Shown here: in pieces, positions 8,270 to 18,100 of the stretch
Layout: each line of letters opens with the position of its first letter
How positions within the stretch are numbered: the stretch's first letter is position 1
Assembly (NCBI GenBank): GCA_029225085.1
Contig: JAQXVU010000012.1
Location: 1-64,000, forward strand
Reading direction: 5' to 3'
DNA length: 64,000 nucleotides
Source: Eggerthellales bacterium
GTDB lineage: Bacteria > Actinomycetota > Coriobacteriia > Coriobacteriales > Eggerthellaceae
Program-made: the position numbers and the translations under genes
The notes under the pieces: model-generated
What the model saw: only the letters and a program-made list of their open reading frames with translations
Told to the model about the DNA's origin: nothing
The model's database searches: none

Positions 8270-8610
8270 GGCACTTCCCTTCCCGGTTTCCTACCGAGTC
8301 ATCGCTTCGCGTCCTCTTTCAACGAAGCTCATCCGTCAATCTTAAGTCGCTACAAGAATACCCGCCAAACCATGGTTTGGTAACTAATTTCTCTGCTTTT
8401 TCATGGTCAGTTTGCTCAGTTTTTACAAACCTGCCACGCACAAACGCAACTGCCACGGTAACGGTTTAAAAGATATGGAAGAAGTGGAAGGGGGCGCACT
8501 GCGGGAACCGCGCGGCGCGACCCACACGGCGGCGCGGCGCGTGCCGCACGTAGCATCGCGCACGGGTCGCAGACGGCAAACGAGAGTCGCGACGCGAGCC
8601 GCCCGCAACC
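8270..8610. other. Gene-free interval between pyk and ackA
   Basis: The left part is the pyk promoter region with the 8365-8380 palindrome. The right part (about 8480-8600) is GC-rich with repeated GCGCGRC-like stretches and no credible gene. One GTGGAAG heptamer is at 8483. Confidence 0.6.
8365..8380 (-). promoter_or_regulatory. Perfect 16-bp palindrome upstream of pyk
   Basis: CCAAACCATGGTTTGG reads identically on both strands. On the minus strand it starts 3 bp after a possible -10 (TAGTTA), with CTGACC about 18 bp further upstream as a weak -35. The position suggests an operator controlling pyk; the regulator is not identifiable. Confidence 0.6.
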
Positions 8611-9822
8611 CTATCGGAGCTGGGACACCAGCGCGTCGGTCTCGCGGGCGATGCGCATCTCCTCGTCGGTGGTGACCACGCAGATCTTAATGGGCGAGTC
8701 GTCAATGCTGATGATGCGGTTCATGCCAATGGCACCTTCCACCTGATTGCGCTCCTTATCGAGGATCATGCCCATGTGGGCCAGCCCCGCGAAGATCCGC
8801 TCACGCAGCTCCGCGCTGTTCTCGCCAATGCCCGCCGTCATGACCACCGCATCGGTCCTGGTCATAGCTGCATAGAAGGAGCCGATGGCCTTCTGCACCT
8901 TGTACACGTACATGTCTATGGCAAGGCCCGCCGCCTCGTCACCGGCGTCGGCTGCCTGCAGAACGTCCCGCATGTCGCTGATGCCGCTGATGCCCAGGAC
9001 GCCGGATTCCTTGTTCAGGATCTCGTCCATCTCGTCGAAGGTCAGGCCCTCGCGACGCATGATGTAGGTCACGATGGCGGGGTCGATAGAGCCGGAGCGG
9101 GTGCCCATCATCAGGCCCTCTAGCGGAGTGAACCCCATGGTGGTATCGATGCTCTTGCCGTGGTTCACCGCGGTGATAGAACCGCCGTTGCCAAGGTGAC
9201 ACGTGATAAGGCCCAGGTCGCGCAGGGGGCGCCCCAGCAGATTAGCCGCCTGCTGCGCCGCGTAGCGATGGCTGGTTCCGTGAGCGCCGTAGCGACGGAT
9301 GCTGTACTTCTCGTAGTAGCGCATGGGCAGCGGATACATGTAGGCCTTCGGCGGCATGGTGGTGTGGAAGGCAGTATCGAAAACAGCCACCTGGGGCGTG
9401 TCGGGCAGCAGCTGCTGAAGGTGGCGGATGCAGGCATCTGCCGGCGGGTTGTGCAACGGAGCCAGCTCCTCGCACTTCAGCAGGTTCTCGAAGGCCTCCT
9501 TGTCGATGAGGGTGGCCTTGCTGAAGTACTCACCGCCAGCGACCACGCGGTTTCCGATGGCATCGATCTGGGACAAGCCGCTGATAGGAGACTCGGGATC
9601 ATCGACCAGGACCTCCAGAAGCTTTTCGAGGCATTGCTCGATAGAAAAGCCGCCCACCTTGAAGCGCATCTTCTGGAATGTCGGCGCGAAGGACACGTTC
9701 ATGAAGGCGTCGTCCTCCCCCACCTTTTCAGCCAGGCAGCGCATGAGCGAGACTTTGCCGTCCGTCTCTATGAGCTGGCACTTCAGTGAGGAACTTCCCG
9801 CGTTTACTACCAGGACACGCAT
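8611..9822 (-). CDS. ackA: Acetate kinase
   Basis: 403 residues, full length. Interconverts acetyl phosphate + ADP and acetate + ATP, normally paired with phosphotransacetylase, which is not in this window. The ASKHA signatures are visible: VVNAGSSSLK at the N-terminus, the catalytic region DTAFHTTMP (about 146-154) and YGAHGTSHRY (about 176), HLGNGGS (about 206), and GTRSGSIDP (about 240). ATG at 9822 preceded by CAAGGAGG. It is probably the last step of fermentative ATP production with pyk. Confidence 0.97.
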   Translation of the reverse strand: MRVLVVNAGSSSLKCQLIETDGKVSLMRCLAEKVGEDDAFMNVSFAPTFQKMRFKVGGFSIEQCLEKLLEVLVDDPESPISGLSQIDAIGNRVVAGGEYFSKATLIDKEAFENLLKCEELAPLHNPPADACIRHLQQLLPDTPQVAVFDTAFHTTMPPKAYMYPLPMRYYEKYSIRRYGAHGTSHRYAAQQAANLLGRPLRDLGLITCHLGNGGSITAVNHGKSIDTTMGFTPLEGLMMGTRSGSIDPAIVTYIMRREGLTFDEMDEILNKESGVLGISGISDMRDVLQAADAGDEAAGLAIDMYVYKVQKAIGSFYAAMTRTDAVVMTAGIGENSAELRERIFAGLAHMGMILDKERNQVEGAIGMNRIISIDDSPIKICVVTTDEEMRIARETDALVSQLR

Positions 9823-9912
9823 GACTGCCTCCTTGCACTAGGCTTCCATTACTAAAAGTATGGCAGAGCCGCGAGACATGACGACCGCACAAATTCCGTC
9901 TGTACAAATAAT

Positions 9913-10018
9913 ACGGACGGCCCGCCGAAGCGGACCGTCAGAGCAGTGCCCAGTACGCCAGCCGAATGACCGGACCGAGCCCCATACGCAAACGGACGGC
10001 CCGCCGAAGCGGACCGTC
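9913..10018. repeat. Twin 27-bp hairpin repeats
   Basis: A 27-bp sequence beginning ACGGACGGCCCGC occurs identically at 9913-9939 and 9992-10018. Each copy folds on itself (GGACGG...CCGTCC outer stem, CCGC/GCGG inner stem, GAA-type loop). No T-tract follows on either strand, so these are not standard terminators. They lie between ackA and the end of dmsC. Confidence 0.85.
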
Positions 10019-10069
10019 CACCCTTCGCGGGCAGTGCAGCTGCCCATATATGTTGCTTCTGCCTAGGCT

Positions 10070-10118
10070 GTCAGCGCGTCAGCCAACCCGTATCTCGCGT
10101 CAGCGCTTCAGCGAACCC
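10070..10118. repeat. 20-bp direct repeat downstream of dmsC
   Basis: GTCAGCGCGTCAGCCAACCC at 10070 and GTCAGCGCTTCAGCGAACCC at 10099, two mismatches, 29 bp apart, in the 3' flank of dmsC. Confidence 0.75.
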
Positions 10119-10144
10119 AAAGCCCAAGCCAAACCGGTTCGTCC

Positions 10145-11002
10145 CTACAGGCCGATGCCGATCTGCATGCCGTAGAAGGCCAGGCGTGCCAGGAAGACAG
10201 CGAGAACAACCACCACGATGAGGATGATCGAAACGCTCTTCCAAGGAGCAACCTTCACAGCCATGAAGGTACCGCCAACGCCGATGACCATCAGGATGAT
10301 GGAAATCACCACGAAGGGCAGCATTGCACCAGCTGCAGCGCCGCCGTCTACCAGGGCAGATGCGGAGCCAGAAGCCAGAACGTAGATACCGATGACGCCT
10401 GCGACTGCCATGAGGAAGCCCAGTACGTTCACGCCGGCAACGGTGTTGGCGCAAGAGCCGTCGAGCTCGCGATCAGCCACGTCAGACATAGCCAGCACCA
10501 GCATAGCCACTGCGGTACCACCGAAGAGGCCGAAGCCGATGGTGCTGATAGGCGTGAACAGGGTGTTCCAGCAAGGAACGCCGGCGATCATGTAAGCCAT
10601 GCCCATGAAGGTGCAGCATACGACGCCCAGAACAGCCAGGACGGCCACGATCACCTTGTGGGTGCCGCCGGGCATCTTAGCGAAGCCGCCAGCCAGCCAG
10701 TAGATCACGGCCAGAATGCCGAAGACAACCAGCATGATGATCTCGTTAGCCATGGGGGTAGATCCCACGGTAGAGAACACGTTGGTGGCGTTGATAGGAT
10801 TGGTCAGATGGAAGAAGGAAGCCAGGACGCCAACCACCATGAATGCCAGGGGAATGACGGAGAACTTCGCGGTCTTCTGGTACTCCTCAGGGGAGAGCTT
10901 ACCGTAGGCATAGGTGATGGCCAAGGTCACATAGGCACCCACGCCGATGGTGGCCAAGGTGGTGAACACCGCCAAAGGGAAATCTGCGAATACCTCGGTC
11001 AT
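10145..11002 (-). CDS. dmsC: DmsC-like membrane anchor subunit of a molybdoenzyme
   Basis: 285 residues with about eight hydrophobic segments, no soluble domain. The sequence fits the DmsC family: N-terminal DFPLAVFTTLATIGVGAYV and FFHLTNPINA (the conserved His of the quinol site region). It would anchor the DmsAB pair on the outer face of the cytoplasmic membrane and pass electrons from menaquinol. It is the last gene of dmsABC, 2 bp after dmsB, with GAGGAGGTGA before its ATG. Confidence 0.9.
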   Translation of the reverse strand: MTEVFADFPLAVFTTLATIGVGAYVTLAITYAYGKLSPEEYQKTAKFSVIPLAFMVVGVLASFFHLTNPINATNVFSTVGSTPMANEIIMLVVFGILAVIYWLAGGFAKMPGGTHKVIVAVLAVLGVVCCTFMGMAYMIAGVPCWNTLFTPISTIGFGLFGGTAVAMLVLAMSDVADRELDGSCANTVAGVNVLGFLMAVAGVIGIYVLASGSASALVDGGAAAGAMLPFVVISIILMVIGVGGTFMAVKVAPWKSVSIILIVVVVLAVFLARLAFYGMQIGIGL

Positions 11003-11004
11003 GA

Positions 11005-11631
11005 CTACTTCACCTCCTCAGCGTTGGAAACGAAGCCGGTGGTATCACCAGTCACCTGAGCATCATCGCTGTTGCTGATGTAGATGTTGGGGCTGGTGAT
11101 GGAAGGATCTGGCATAGGAGCGATACCGCGAACGGTGTTGTGGTACTTCTCCTTCAGCTCCTTCACCTCGCCGAAGTCGAGGGCGCGGAGAGGGCATGCC
11201 TCAACGCAGATAGGACGCTTGCCCTCAGCAATGCGGTCAGCGCAGCCATCGCACTTCACGGTGTGGCCAACGGTCTTGTCGACCTTGGGAACGTTGTAAG
11301 GGCAGTTCATTGCGCAGTAACCGCAGCCGATGCACTTAGAGGCGTCAACAGAGACCAGACCGGTCTCGGGATCCTTATGCATAGCCTTGGTGGGGCAAAC
11401 CGCCACGCAAGCAGGATGGTCACAATGCTGGCAGCCAAGAGACACGTGATAGGAGAATACCGAGCAAGTAGCGGAGCCGTCCTCGGCAACCTCCCACTCG
11501 CCACCCTCGTAGTCATAGATCCTACGAGGAGAGCTCTCACGAGAGAGGTCCTTGTAATCCATGCAGGCAAACTGGCAGGTCCTGCATCCCGTGCAACGGG
11601 AGTTATCGAAATGGAATCCGTATTGGGTCAT
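11005..11631 (-). CDS. dmsB: DmsB-like iron-sulfur subunit (four 4Fe-4S clusters)
   Basis: 208 residues with four ferredoxin-type cysteine groups: CTGCRTCQFAC (about 15-25), CQHCDHPACVAVCP (about 68-81), CIGCGYCAMNCP (about 98-109), and KCDGCADR...CVEACP (about 125-147). It carries electrons between the membrane anchor and the molybdenum subunit. DmsB has no Tat signal of its own in the family and is exported as a complex with DmsA. Tightly placed between dmsA (14 bp) and dmsC (2 bp). Confidence 0.94.
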   Translation of the reverse strand: MTQYGFHFDNSRCTGCRTCQFACMDYKDLSRESSPRRIYDYEGGEWEVAEDGSATCSVFSYHVSLGCQHCDHPACVAVCPTKAMHKDPETGLVSVDASKCIGCGYCAMNCPYNVPKVDKTVGHTVKCDGCADRIAEGKRPICVEACPLRALDFGEVKELKEKYHNTVRGIAPMPDPSITSPNIYISNSDDAQVTGDTTGFVSNAEEVK

Positions 11632-11645
11632 CTTCGCACCTCCCC

Positions 11646-14105
11646 TTAAGCCTTAGATACCTGGACGATGATGGAATTGGAAGGACCGTTGCCCTTACCA
11701 AGAGGCGTTGGCCTGTAGGTGGTCAGCGTATTCACGCAGCCGCCTTCGTCTACCTGGTTGCCCGACATGTTGGCGCTGTGCCATGCACCCTGAGGTACGC
11801 AAACGGTACCGGGGATGATGCGGTTGGTGACGAATGCAGGAATGCGAATCTCACCAGCAGGGCTCTTCACGCTCACCACGTCATCCATACTGATGCCGCG
11901 AGACTTCGCATCGATGGGGTTGATCCACAGACGCTGAGAGGCGGCCTCGTCGAGCTCCTGAATGAAGCCGAAGGAGGAGTGGGTGCGGCTCTTATGATGG
12001 AAGCCGGAGCAGTACAGTGGGTACTCGTCGGTCACGGAGCCGTAGCCCTGGAAACCAGGATTGAACAGAGGGATAGGATAGATCTCGTCGCCCTCTTCGA
12101 GCTCCCAAGACTTGTTCAGATTGTCGAGGGTCTCAGAGTAGATCTCGATCTTGCCGGATGGGGTGCCCAGAGGGTTGGCCTCAGGGTCATCGCGGAACTT
12201 GTCGAAGCCGATGGCGGGAGGCAGCTCCTGCTTGAACAGACCCTGCTCGAGAATCTCGTCCCAGGAGGGAACTTTGATTCCGTAGAAAGAGCTGTAGTTG
12301 TTCTCATACAGGTACTGTACCCACTCATCATGAGTGCGACCCTCAGTGAACTCATCGCGCTTACCGAAGGACTCAGCGATGTCGGCGCAGACGTCGTAGC
12401 TAGAACGGCACTCGCCAGGAGCCTCCTGAGCAGGGGTACCAACCTTAACGGCGGTGTAGTACTCGGAGTAGCCCTGGGTGTACATGTTCAGCTGCTCGCA
12501 GCGCATGGCATCAGGAAGCAGCAGGTCAGCGTACTTGGCGGAGTCGGTCATAACCGTGTCCCACACCACCAGGAACAGGTCCTGAGTGTTCTCGTTGTTC
12601 AGAACCTCGTACACCTTGTTGATGTCGCCGTGCTGGTTGGTGATGCAGTTGCCCGCATATTCCATAACGAACTTAAGGCTGGTGCCCAGCTTGTCGGCGC
12701 CCATGATGCCCGCGTTGGTAGCGGTCATGTCCTCACCGTGATCGACTGCGTTCAGCCACTGATACACAGGCAGCGTGGTGGGGTTGGGGTTAGCATCGGG
12801 GATGCCGCCGGTCAGGTAGATAGGAGGCTCAGCCTCGCGCTGACCGGTGTTGGTGCCGGGCAGGCCGATCTTGCCGATGAGGATCTGCAGCAGACAGATT
12901 GCGCGGGAAGCTTCCTCACCGTTGCTGTGACGCTGAGGACCCCAGCCCTGAGTGATGAAAGGTGCCTTTGCCTTGGCGATAGTGTCGGCCAGCTCGCGAA
13001 TGACATCAGCGGGGATCTGGGTGATAGGTGCAGCCCACTCAGGGGTCTTCTCTACCTTGTCATAGCCCTTGCCCATGATGTAGGCCTTGTAGGACTTGTT
13101 CTTGCCCTTGGCAGACTTAGGCATGGTGTCCTCGTCGAAGCCAACGGTGTACTTGTCCAGGAACTTCTTGTCGATCTGGTTGTTCACGATCCACTCGTGG
13201 GCGATGGCAGCAACCAGAGCGCCGTCGGTGCCGGTGCGGATAGGGATCCACTGATCGCCGGTGCCGGAGATGGTCTCATTCAGACGGTAGTCGATGTGAA
13301 TGACCTTGCCGCCGCGAGCGAGGATTGCCTCGCGGGCGCGAGCGAAGTCCCACACAGCGTTTGCGCCGCCCATACGGGTCTCAGCTGGGCTGTTGCCAAT
13401 GAGAACCAGCAGGTCAGAGTGAAGCTCAGCCTCGCTGAAGGAAGATGCGTTGTAGGCATCATAGGGGCTAAAGACGCTGCCCTTCTCGGCGTCGAAGCCA
13501 TACATGTAAGGCATTGCTGCGCTCATCATATTGGTGGAATAGTCGTAGCCCTGATTTACGTAGCCGCCCTTGCCCAAGCTGGTGAGCATGCGACCTACAG
13601 GACGACCGGTGTTGGCGTACATGCCGGTACCGTAGTTCAGGTACACAGCATTTGGGCCACCGAAATCGTAGGCGTACTCGAGCTTATCGTGAATCAGCTG
13701 AATAGCCTCTTCCCAGGTAATCTGCTCGAACTTACCCTCGCCGCGCTTCGCACCCTCAACGCGCTTCATGGGGTACAGCAACCTGTCTGGGCTGTTGATC
13801 CACTTACGCATGGCGCGACCACGCAGGCAAGCGCGGGCCTGCAGATCATCTGGGCCCACATTGTCGGTTTCCATGTACTTAATCTTGCCGTCAGCACAAT
13901 GCCACTGGAACACGCAGCTGCCGCCGCAGTTCACGTTGCACATACCCCAATGAATCTCATCAGGAGTTTCGGCAAGAGCAGGCGTAACCTCGTTCACCAG
14001 AGCGTTAGATGCGGAAAGAGCGCCGCCAGCTGCTGCCAGCGCACCAAGAGCACCTGCTCCCTTAACGAAGGTCCGTCGTGAGAGTCCTGCACGATTCTCA
14101 GACAT
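11646..14105 (-). CDS. dmsA: Tat-exported molybdopterin oxidoreductase, DmsA-like catalytic subunit
   Basis: 819 residues from the ATG at 14105, which follows GAAGGAGGGG; a start further upstream is less likely. Twin-arginine signal SRRTFVKG at residues 9-16, then a hydrophobic stretch ending ALAE. A 4Fe-4S site is formed by Cys56, Cys60, Cys64 and Cys93. The molybdenum ligand is probably the Ser in GYDYSTNMM, aligned with the DmsA serine. The rest shows standard bis-MGD-binding blocks (NSPAETRMGG, QGWGPQRHSNGE, KIGLPG near 430) and the C-terminal cap fold. The true electron acceptor (DMSO, TMAO, methionine sulfoxide or another organic substrate) cannot be read from sequence; Eggerthellaceae carry many paralogues with different substrates. 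Confidence 0.93.
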   Translation of the reverse strand: MSENRAGLSRRTFVKGAGALGALAAAGGALSASNALVNEVTPALAETPDEIHWGMCNVNCGGSCVFQWHCADGKIKYMETDNVGPDDLQARACLRGRAMRKWINSPDRLLYPMKRVEGAKRGEGKFEQITWEEAIQLIHDKLEYAYDFGGPNAVYLNYGTGMYANTGRPVGRMLTSLGKGGYVNQGYDYSTNMMSAAMPYMYGFDAEKGSVFSPYDAYNASSFSEAELHSDLLVLIGNSPAETRMGGANAVWDFARAREAILARGGKVIHIDYRLNETISGTGDQWIPIRTGTDGALVAAIAHEWIVNNQIDKKFLDKYTVGFDEDTMPKSAKGKNKSYKAYIMGKGYDKVEKTPEWAAPITQIPADVIRELADTIAKAKAPFITQGWGPQRHSNGEEASRAICLLQILIGKIGLPGTNTGQREAEPPIYLTGGIPDANPNPTTLPVYQWLNAVDHGEDMTATNAGIMGADKLGTSLKFVMEYAGNCITNQHGDINKVYEVLNNENTQDLFLVVWDTVMTDSAKYADLLLPDAMRCEQLNMYTQGYSEYYTAVKVGTPAQEAPGECRSSYDVCADIAESFGKRDEFTEGRTHDEWVQYLYENNYSSFYGIKVPSWDEILEQGLFKQELPPAIGFDKFRDDPEANPLGTPSGKIEIYSETLDNLNKSWELEEGDEIYPIPLFNPGFQGYGSVTDEYPLYCSGFHHKSRTHSSFGFIQELDEAASQRLWINPIDAKSRGISMDDVVSVKSPAGEIRIPAFVTNRIIPGTVCVPQGAWHSANMSGNQVDEGGCVNTLTTYRPTPLGKGNGPSNSIIVQVSKA

Positions 14106-14236
14106 AGCCCCTCCTTCTATTCTCACCCTCACCCCATCGGCGAGGGCATCCCACTACTTCAAGCAGGAGGAGGCAACCCCGGAAACGAGACTCCGCGAAA
14201 CCTCACCAGCTCGCATCCTTTAGCGAAAGCGTCTCC

Positions 14237-14259
14237 GCTCATCTGATAGCCAGATGAGC
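14237..14259. promoter_or_regulatory. Perfect hairpin/operator in the dmsA upstream region
   Basis: GCTCATCTG and CAGATGAGC form a perfect 9-bp inverted repeat around ATAGC, about 130-155 bp before the dmsA start. The T-run lies on the wrong side for a terminator on the coding strand. It is best read as a regulator site or an mRNA-leader hairpin. Confidence 0.6.
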
Positions 14260-14359
14260 AAAAAACAGCCACTCACAGGGCATACTCCACCGCTCACTTT
14301 CGATTCTCCACAGGGTGTGCAGGAATAAAAAAGGACAGAATTCAAATGTTGGGTAAAAC

Positions 14360-14383
14360 CTATTATCTATCTTAGGATAATAG
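14360..14383. promoter_or_regulatory. Second inverted repeat upstream of dmsA
   Basis: CTATTATC, 8-nt spacer, GATAATAG: a perfect 8-bp inverted repeat at about -255 to -278 from the dmsA start, in an AT-rich island. On the minus strand it includes TATTAT that could act as a -10, with no good -35, as expected for an activator-dependent promoter. Confidence 0.5.
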
Positions 14384-14439
14384 AAACGCCCAGGTAGAAG
14401 CAGGGGTTTGCGGAGGGGCAAAATAACTCAGATTTCTAA

Positions 14440-15099
14440 CTACCTGTAGAAATTAGGAACATCTACGTGCAGGTCGAGCTCCTTCTGCATGCCCGCCAAC
14501 GTTGCGCCGGTCAGGCGAGCAAGGCCCTCATAGAAGGGGTGCTGGGACTCTTTCTGCACCACCACCATGAAATGACCAGCCCAGGTCAGAAGATGCTCGC
14601 TGAGGTACTCCCGCAGGATTTCCGGACGATGAGAAGCGATGTAAGCCATGAGCACCAGCATAGAACCGATGTGGTCCTCGGGCTCCTCGGAGTCGCCGCG
14701 ATTCAGGGCCAGGCCCTCGCGCTTCATCCAGCGGCGCAGGGCAATGGTGGTATCGCCGAAGATCACCTGCTCCTTGTCGGTGTACACCGAGCCCCAAGGA
14801 GGAGCCACCTTGGTGGCAGGACCTACGAACAGGCGGCGATACTCGGAGTACAGAGGCTCAGCATCGATGCCCTCCGCAAGGCCCTTCTGCATCTGGGAGA
14901 TGAAGGCGGCAGCAGTGTAGGCCTCTACAAAGGGCCAGTCCTCGGCAGCAGCACCCGCGTCAAGCTCGGCGAAAGCCTGCAGCACTGGGGCCACATGCTC
15001 GGCATTGAACTTAGGGTCGTACAGGAACATGGGACCAAGGGTATTGCCCACAAAGGCAATGCCATCGAGCACATCCTGGTTCATGCAGGGATCTTCCAT
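14440..15099 (-). CDS. TorD/DmsD-family chaperone for the molybdoenzyme
   Basis: 219 residues, all helical, soluble. The family signature is clear: YSEYRRLFVGPATKVAPPWGS (about residues 84-104) and EPEDHIGSMLVLM (about 138-150; the TorD-type EPxDH motif). Members bind the Tat signal peptide of their partner, hold it until the cofactor is inserted, and then release it for export. The partner is very probably the adjacent DmsA, although torD is transcribed first with 334 bp between them. ATG at 15099 with GAGGAG upstream. Confidence 0.92.
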   Translation of the reverse strand: MEDPCMNQDVLDGIAFVGNTLGPMFLYDPKFNAEHVAPVLQAFAELDAGAAAEDWPFVEAYTAAAFISQMQKGLAEGIDAEPLYSEYRRLFVGPATKVAPPWGSVYTDKEQVIFGDTTIALRRWMKREGLALNRGDSEEPEDHIGSMLVLMAYIASHRPEILREYLSEHLLTWAGHFMVVVQKESQHPFYEGLARLTGATLAGMQKELDLHVDVPNFYR

Positions 15100-15159
15100 A
15101 GCTGCTCCTCACTTCTATATCGTCCCAACGAAAATCGGGACGATTATTCTAACCTGCCG

Positions 15160-18100
15160 CTATCTCTTCTTTTGGGCGCGACGCTCGGCTCGCAAGCGAC
15201 GGCGCTCCTTCTTCTCCTCGTTCAGCTCGTACAGACCGCCCTTGGCGTCCTCGCCCATCTGGGAGATGAACTCGCCGGCGTCATCAGGGACCTCGTCTAC
15301 GTCGGGACCCAAGTCGACGATCTTCATGGGCTTGCGCCACAGCAGGTCATAGACAATGGGCACCACGAACAGGGTGGTAAGGGTACCGTACAGCAAACCA
15401 CCCGTCACCACCAGAGCCATTCCGCGCTCAGCGCTGGCACCGATCTCAGGGTTAAAGATCATGGCCAGCATGGCGAAGATGGTGGTGGCCGCCGTCATCA
15501 TGATGGGGCGCATACGGGTCATGCCCGTGGCGATGAGGGCAGAGCGCTTTTCCATACCTTGGCGACGGAGCTTATTGGCGAAGTCTACGAAGACGATGCC
15601 GTTGTTCACGATGACGCCCATGAGGACCACGAAGCCCATGAGGGACATGACATCAAGGCCCTGACCTGCGATAAGCAGAGCGAGCACGCCACCAGTAAAG
15701 GCCAAGGGAACCGTAAGGATGATGATGAAGGGCGCCACGAAGCTACCGAACTGAGCCATCATGATCAGGTAGATCAGCAGCAGGCCCAGAGCCATGAGCT
15801 GCAGCATCTGCTGAATCATGTCAGCGACCTGGGAGTCCGTGCCCTCTAGGCTCATCTCTACCCCGTCGGGAAGCTGCAAGTCAGCCAGCTTAGGCTGCAG
15901 CTGGCGAGAGAGCAGCGTCAGGTTCTCGCCCTCGTCAGGCTCGGCAGTGACCTTCATGATGTAGGTGCCGTTCTGGGAGGTCAGGCTCGAGAGGCCAGCC
16001 TTCTCTTCCACCGTGGCAACCTTCGACAGCTTATAGGTCTTGGTCTCCTGCGTGCCCGAAGCAGAGCTGCTTACGGTGAACTCGGTATCTAGCAGAGTCT
16101 CCTTGGTGATCTCATTGCGGTTGCTGATGAGGTTCACATCCTGGGCATCGTCGCCCACGCCCATGGTGATTGCCGTGGTAGAAGTATTCAGCTTGCCTGC
16201 CAGCTGCTGGTAGATCTGAGCGACGGTAGTGCCCAGAGCCGCCACCTTGTTCTTGTCGAAGACCAGCTGCAGCACGGGATCTGCATCCTCCTGGCCGTTC
16301 TCGATCTCTATGTAGCCTTCCACACTGTCAACGGTGTCCATGACCTGCTGGCTCGCGTCAAGCAGCGCCTGAGGATCGTCACCGGTGAGCTGAATCTCGA
16401 GCTGCTCCTTCAGCATCGAGGAGCTCATAGCGGAAGCGTCGGCCATGAATTCGCAATCTAGGCCCTCGCCAGCCTGCTTCACCTGCTCCTGCAGGGCGGC
16501 CATCTGGTCCTCGGTATGCACCTTCTCCTTGTCTACCGTGGCGTAGAACATGAAGCCGGGGATGCGATCCTCTTCATCGTCAGAGGCGGAGCCGGAGCCC
16601 ATAGACATGCCGCCGGACATGACAGAGCCCATGGCCGAGGAGTCGGCGGAACCCACATCCTGAATGCCGTCAATCTGCAGCAGGCGGTCAGTGATGGTAT
16701 CGGCCACCTCGATGGCCTCGTCCTTAGTGGAGTCCTCGGGCATGACCACCGTGACGCCAATCTGGTTAGACGTCATGTTAGGCACCATAGAGATGCCCAT
16801 CTGCAAAACCGATACCAGGCAGAACACAGCCAACGCCGTAGCGCCTACCAGTACCGGCGCCTTGTGCTTCAGACACCAGGCAATGGCACGACCATAGGCC
16901 TGCTTTAGGCGCTCGAACCAGATGACCTCCCGAGGCGCATGATTGGCGAAAAGCTTGGCGCCAAGGGCGGGCACGCAGGTAAGAGCCACCAGCAGCGAGG
17001 CCAGCAGCGCGAAGGACAGGGTCAGGGCGAAGGGAACCAACATCTGGTTCACCAGGCCCGTGGTGAACACAAAGGGCAGGAACACGCAGATGGTGGTTAA
17101 GGTGGAAGCAGTCACCGCGCCCGCCACCTGCTTGGCGCCCTGAGCGGCACTGCGCTCGGCGGTGAGGCCGCGGGCTCGCAGGCGATAGATGTTCTCGAGA
17201 ACCACCACGGAGTTATCCACCAGCATGCCGATGCCCAGGGACAGAGCGCTGAGGGTCATGATGTTCACGTCGAGACCCCAGAAGTACATGAGGGTCAGAG
17301 CGAAGAGCACGCTGAAGGGAATCGAGAAGGCGATGACCAGCGTGGGCCGCACGCTCTTCAGGAACAGAGCCAAAACGATGACAGCCAGCACGATGCCCAT
17401 GAGCAGGCTCTGCAGAATGGTGGTGATGAACAGGTTGATGTACTTGCCCTGGTCATAGAGGTACATGACCTTCAGGTTCTCGTCCTCGCTCTGCAGGTCT
17501 TCGAGAGTATCCTGAACCGCTGCGGACACATCGCTGGTTGCCGCGGTAGAAGACTTGGTAACGGAGACGATGATGCCATCCGTGCCGTTCAGCTTGGCAT
17601 AGATGTCGCCCTCGTTGGAAAGGGTGGTGACGTCCGCCACGTCCTTGATGCGGATATCGCCCACGCCGTCAATATTAGTAAGAACCGTGTTCTTCAGCTC
17701 CTTGGCGGTGGTGTACTCCTCGCCCACCTTCAGAAGCCAGGTGCCGTCGGAGTCATCCTTCACATAGCCAGCGGGCATGCTGAAATTCTGAGCGGAAATG
17801 AGCTGGGAGAGGGTGCTGATATCCAACAGCGCATCGATGTTAGCGGACTCGATGGCCTGCTTGCGAGAGGCCTCATACTGAGACTCGGCATCCTTCAGAT
17901 CGGCTTCGCTGGCCTGAAGGGTCTGCTTGGCGGCAGCGATCTGAGCGGTTGCGCTGCCAAAGCCGGCAGCTGCATTCACGGATCCGGCGTTCACCTGGGA
18001 CAACTGCTCCTGCAGCTCGGCCAGCTGATCCTGAGCGGTGGCCAGCTGCTCTTCAAGCTCCTTGGTGTCCTGGCCATAGGCCTGGGCCGAGGTGATGGCA

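Noticed and set aside
14106-14439. Molybdenum-cofactor riboswitch before dmsA
   Set aside because: I could not find the conserved core or fold. Only two simple dyads are visible.
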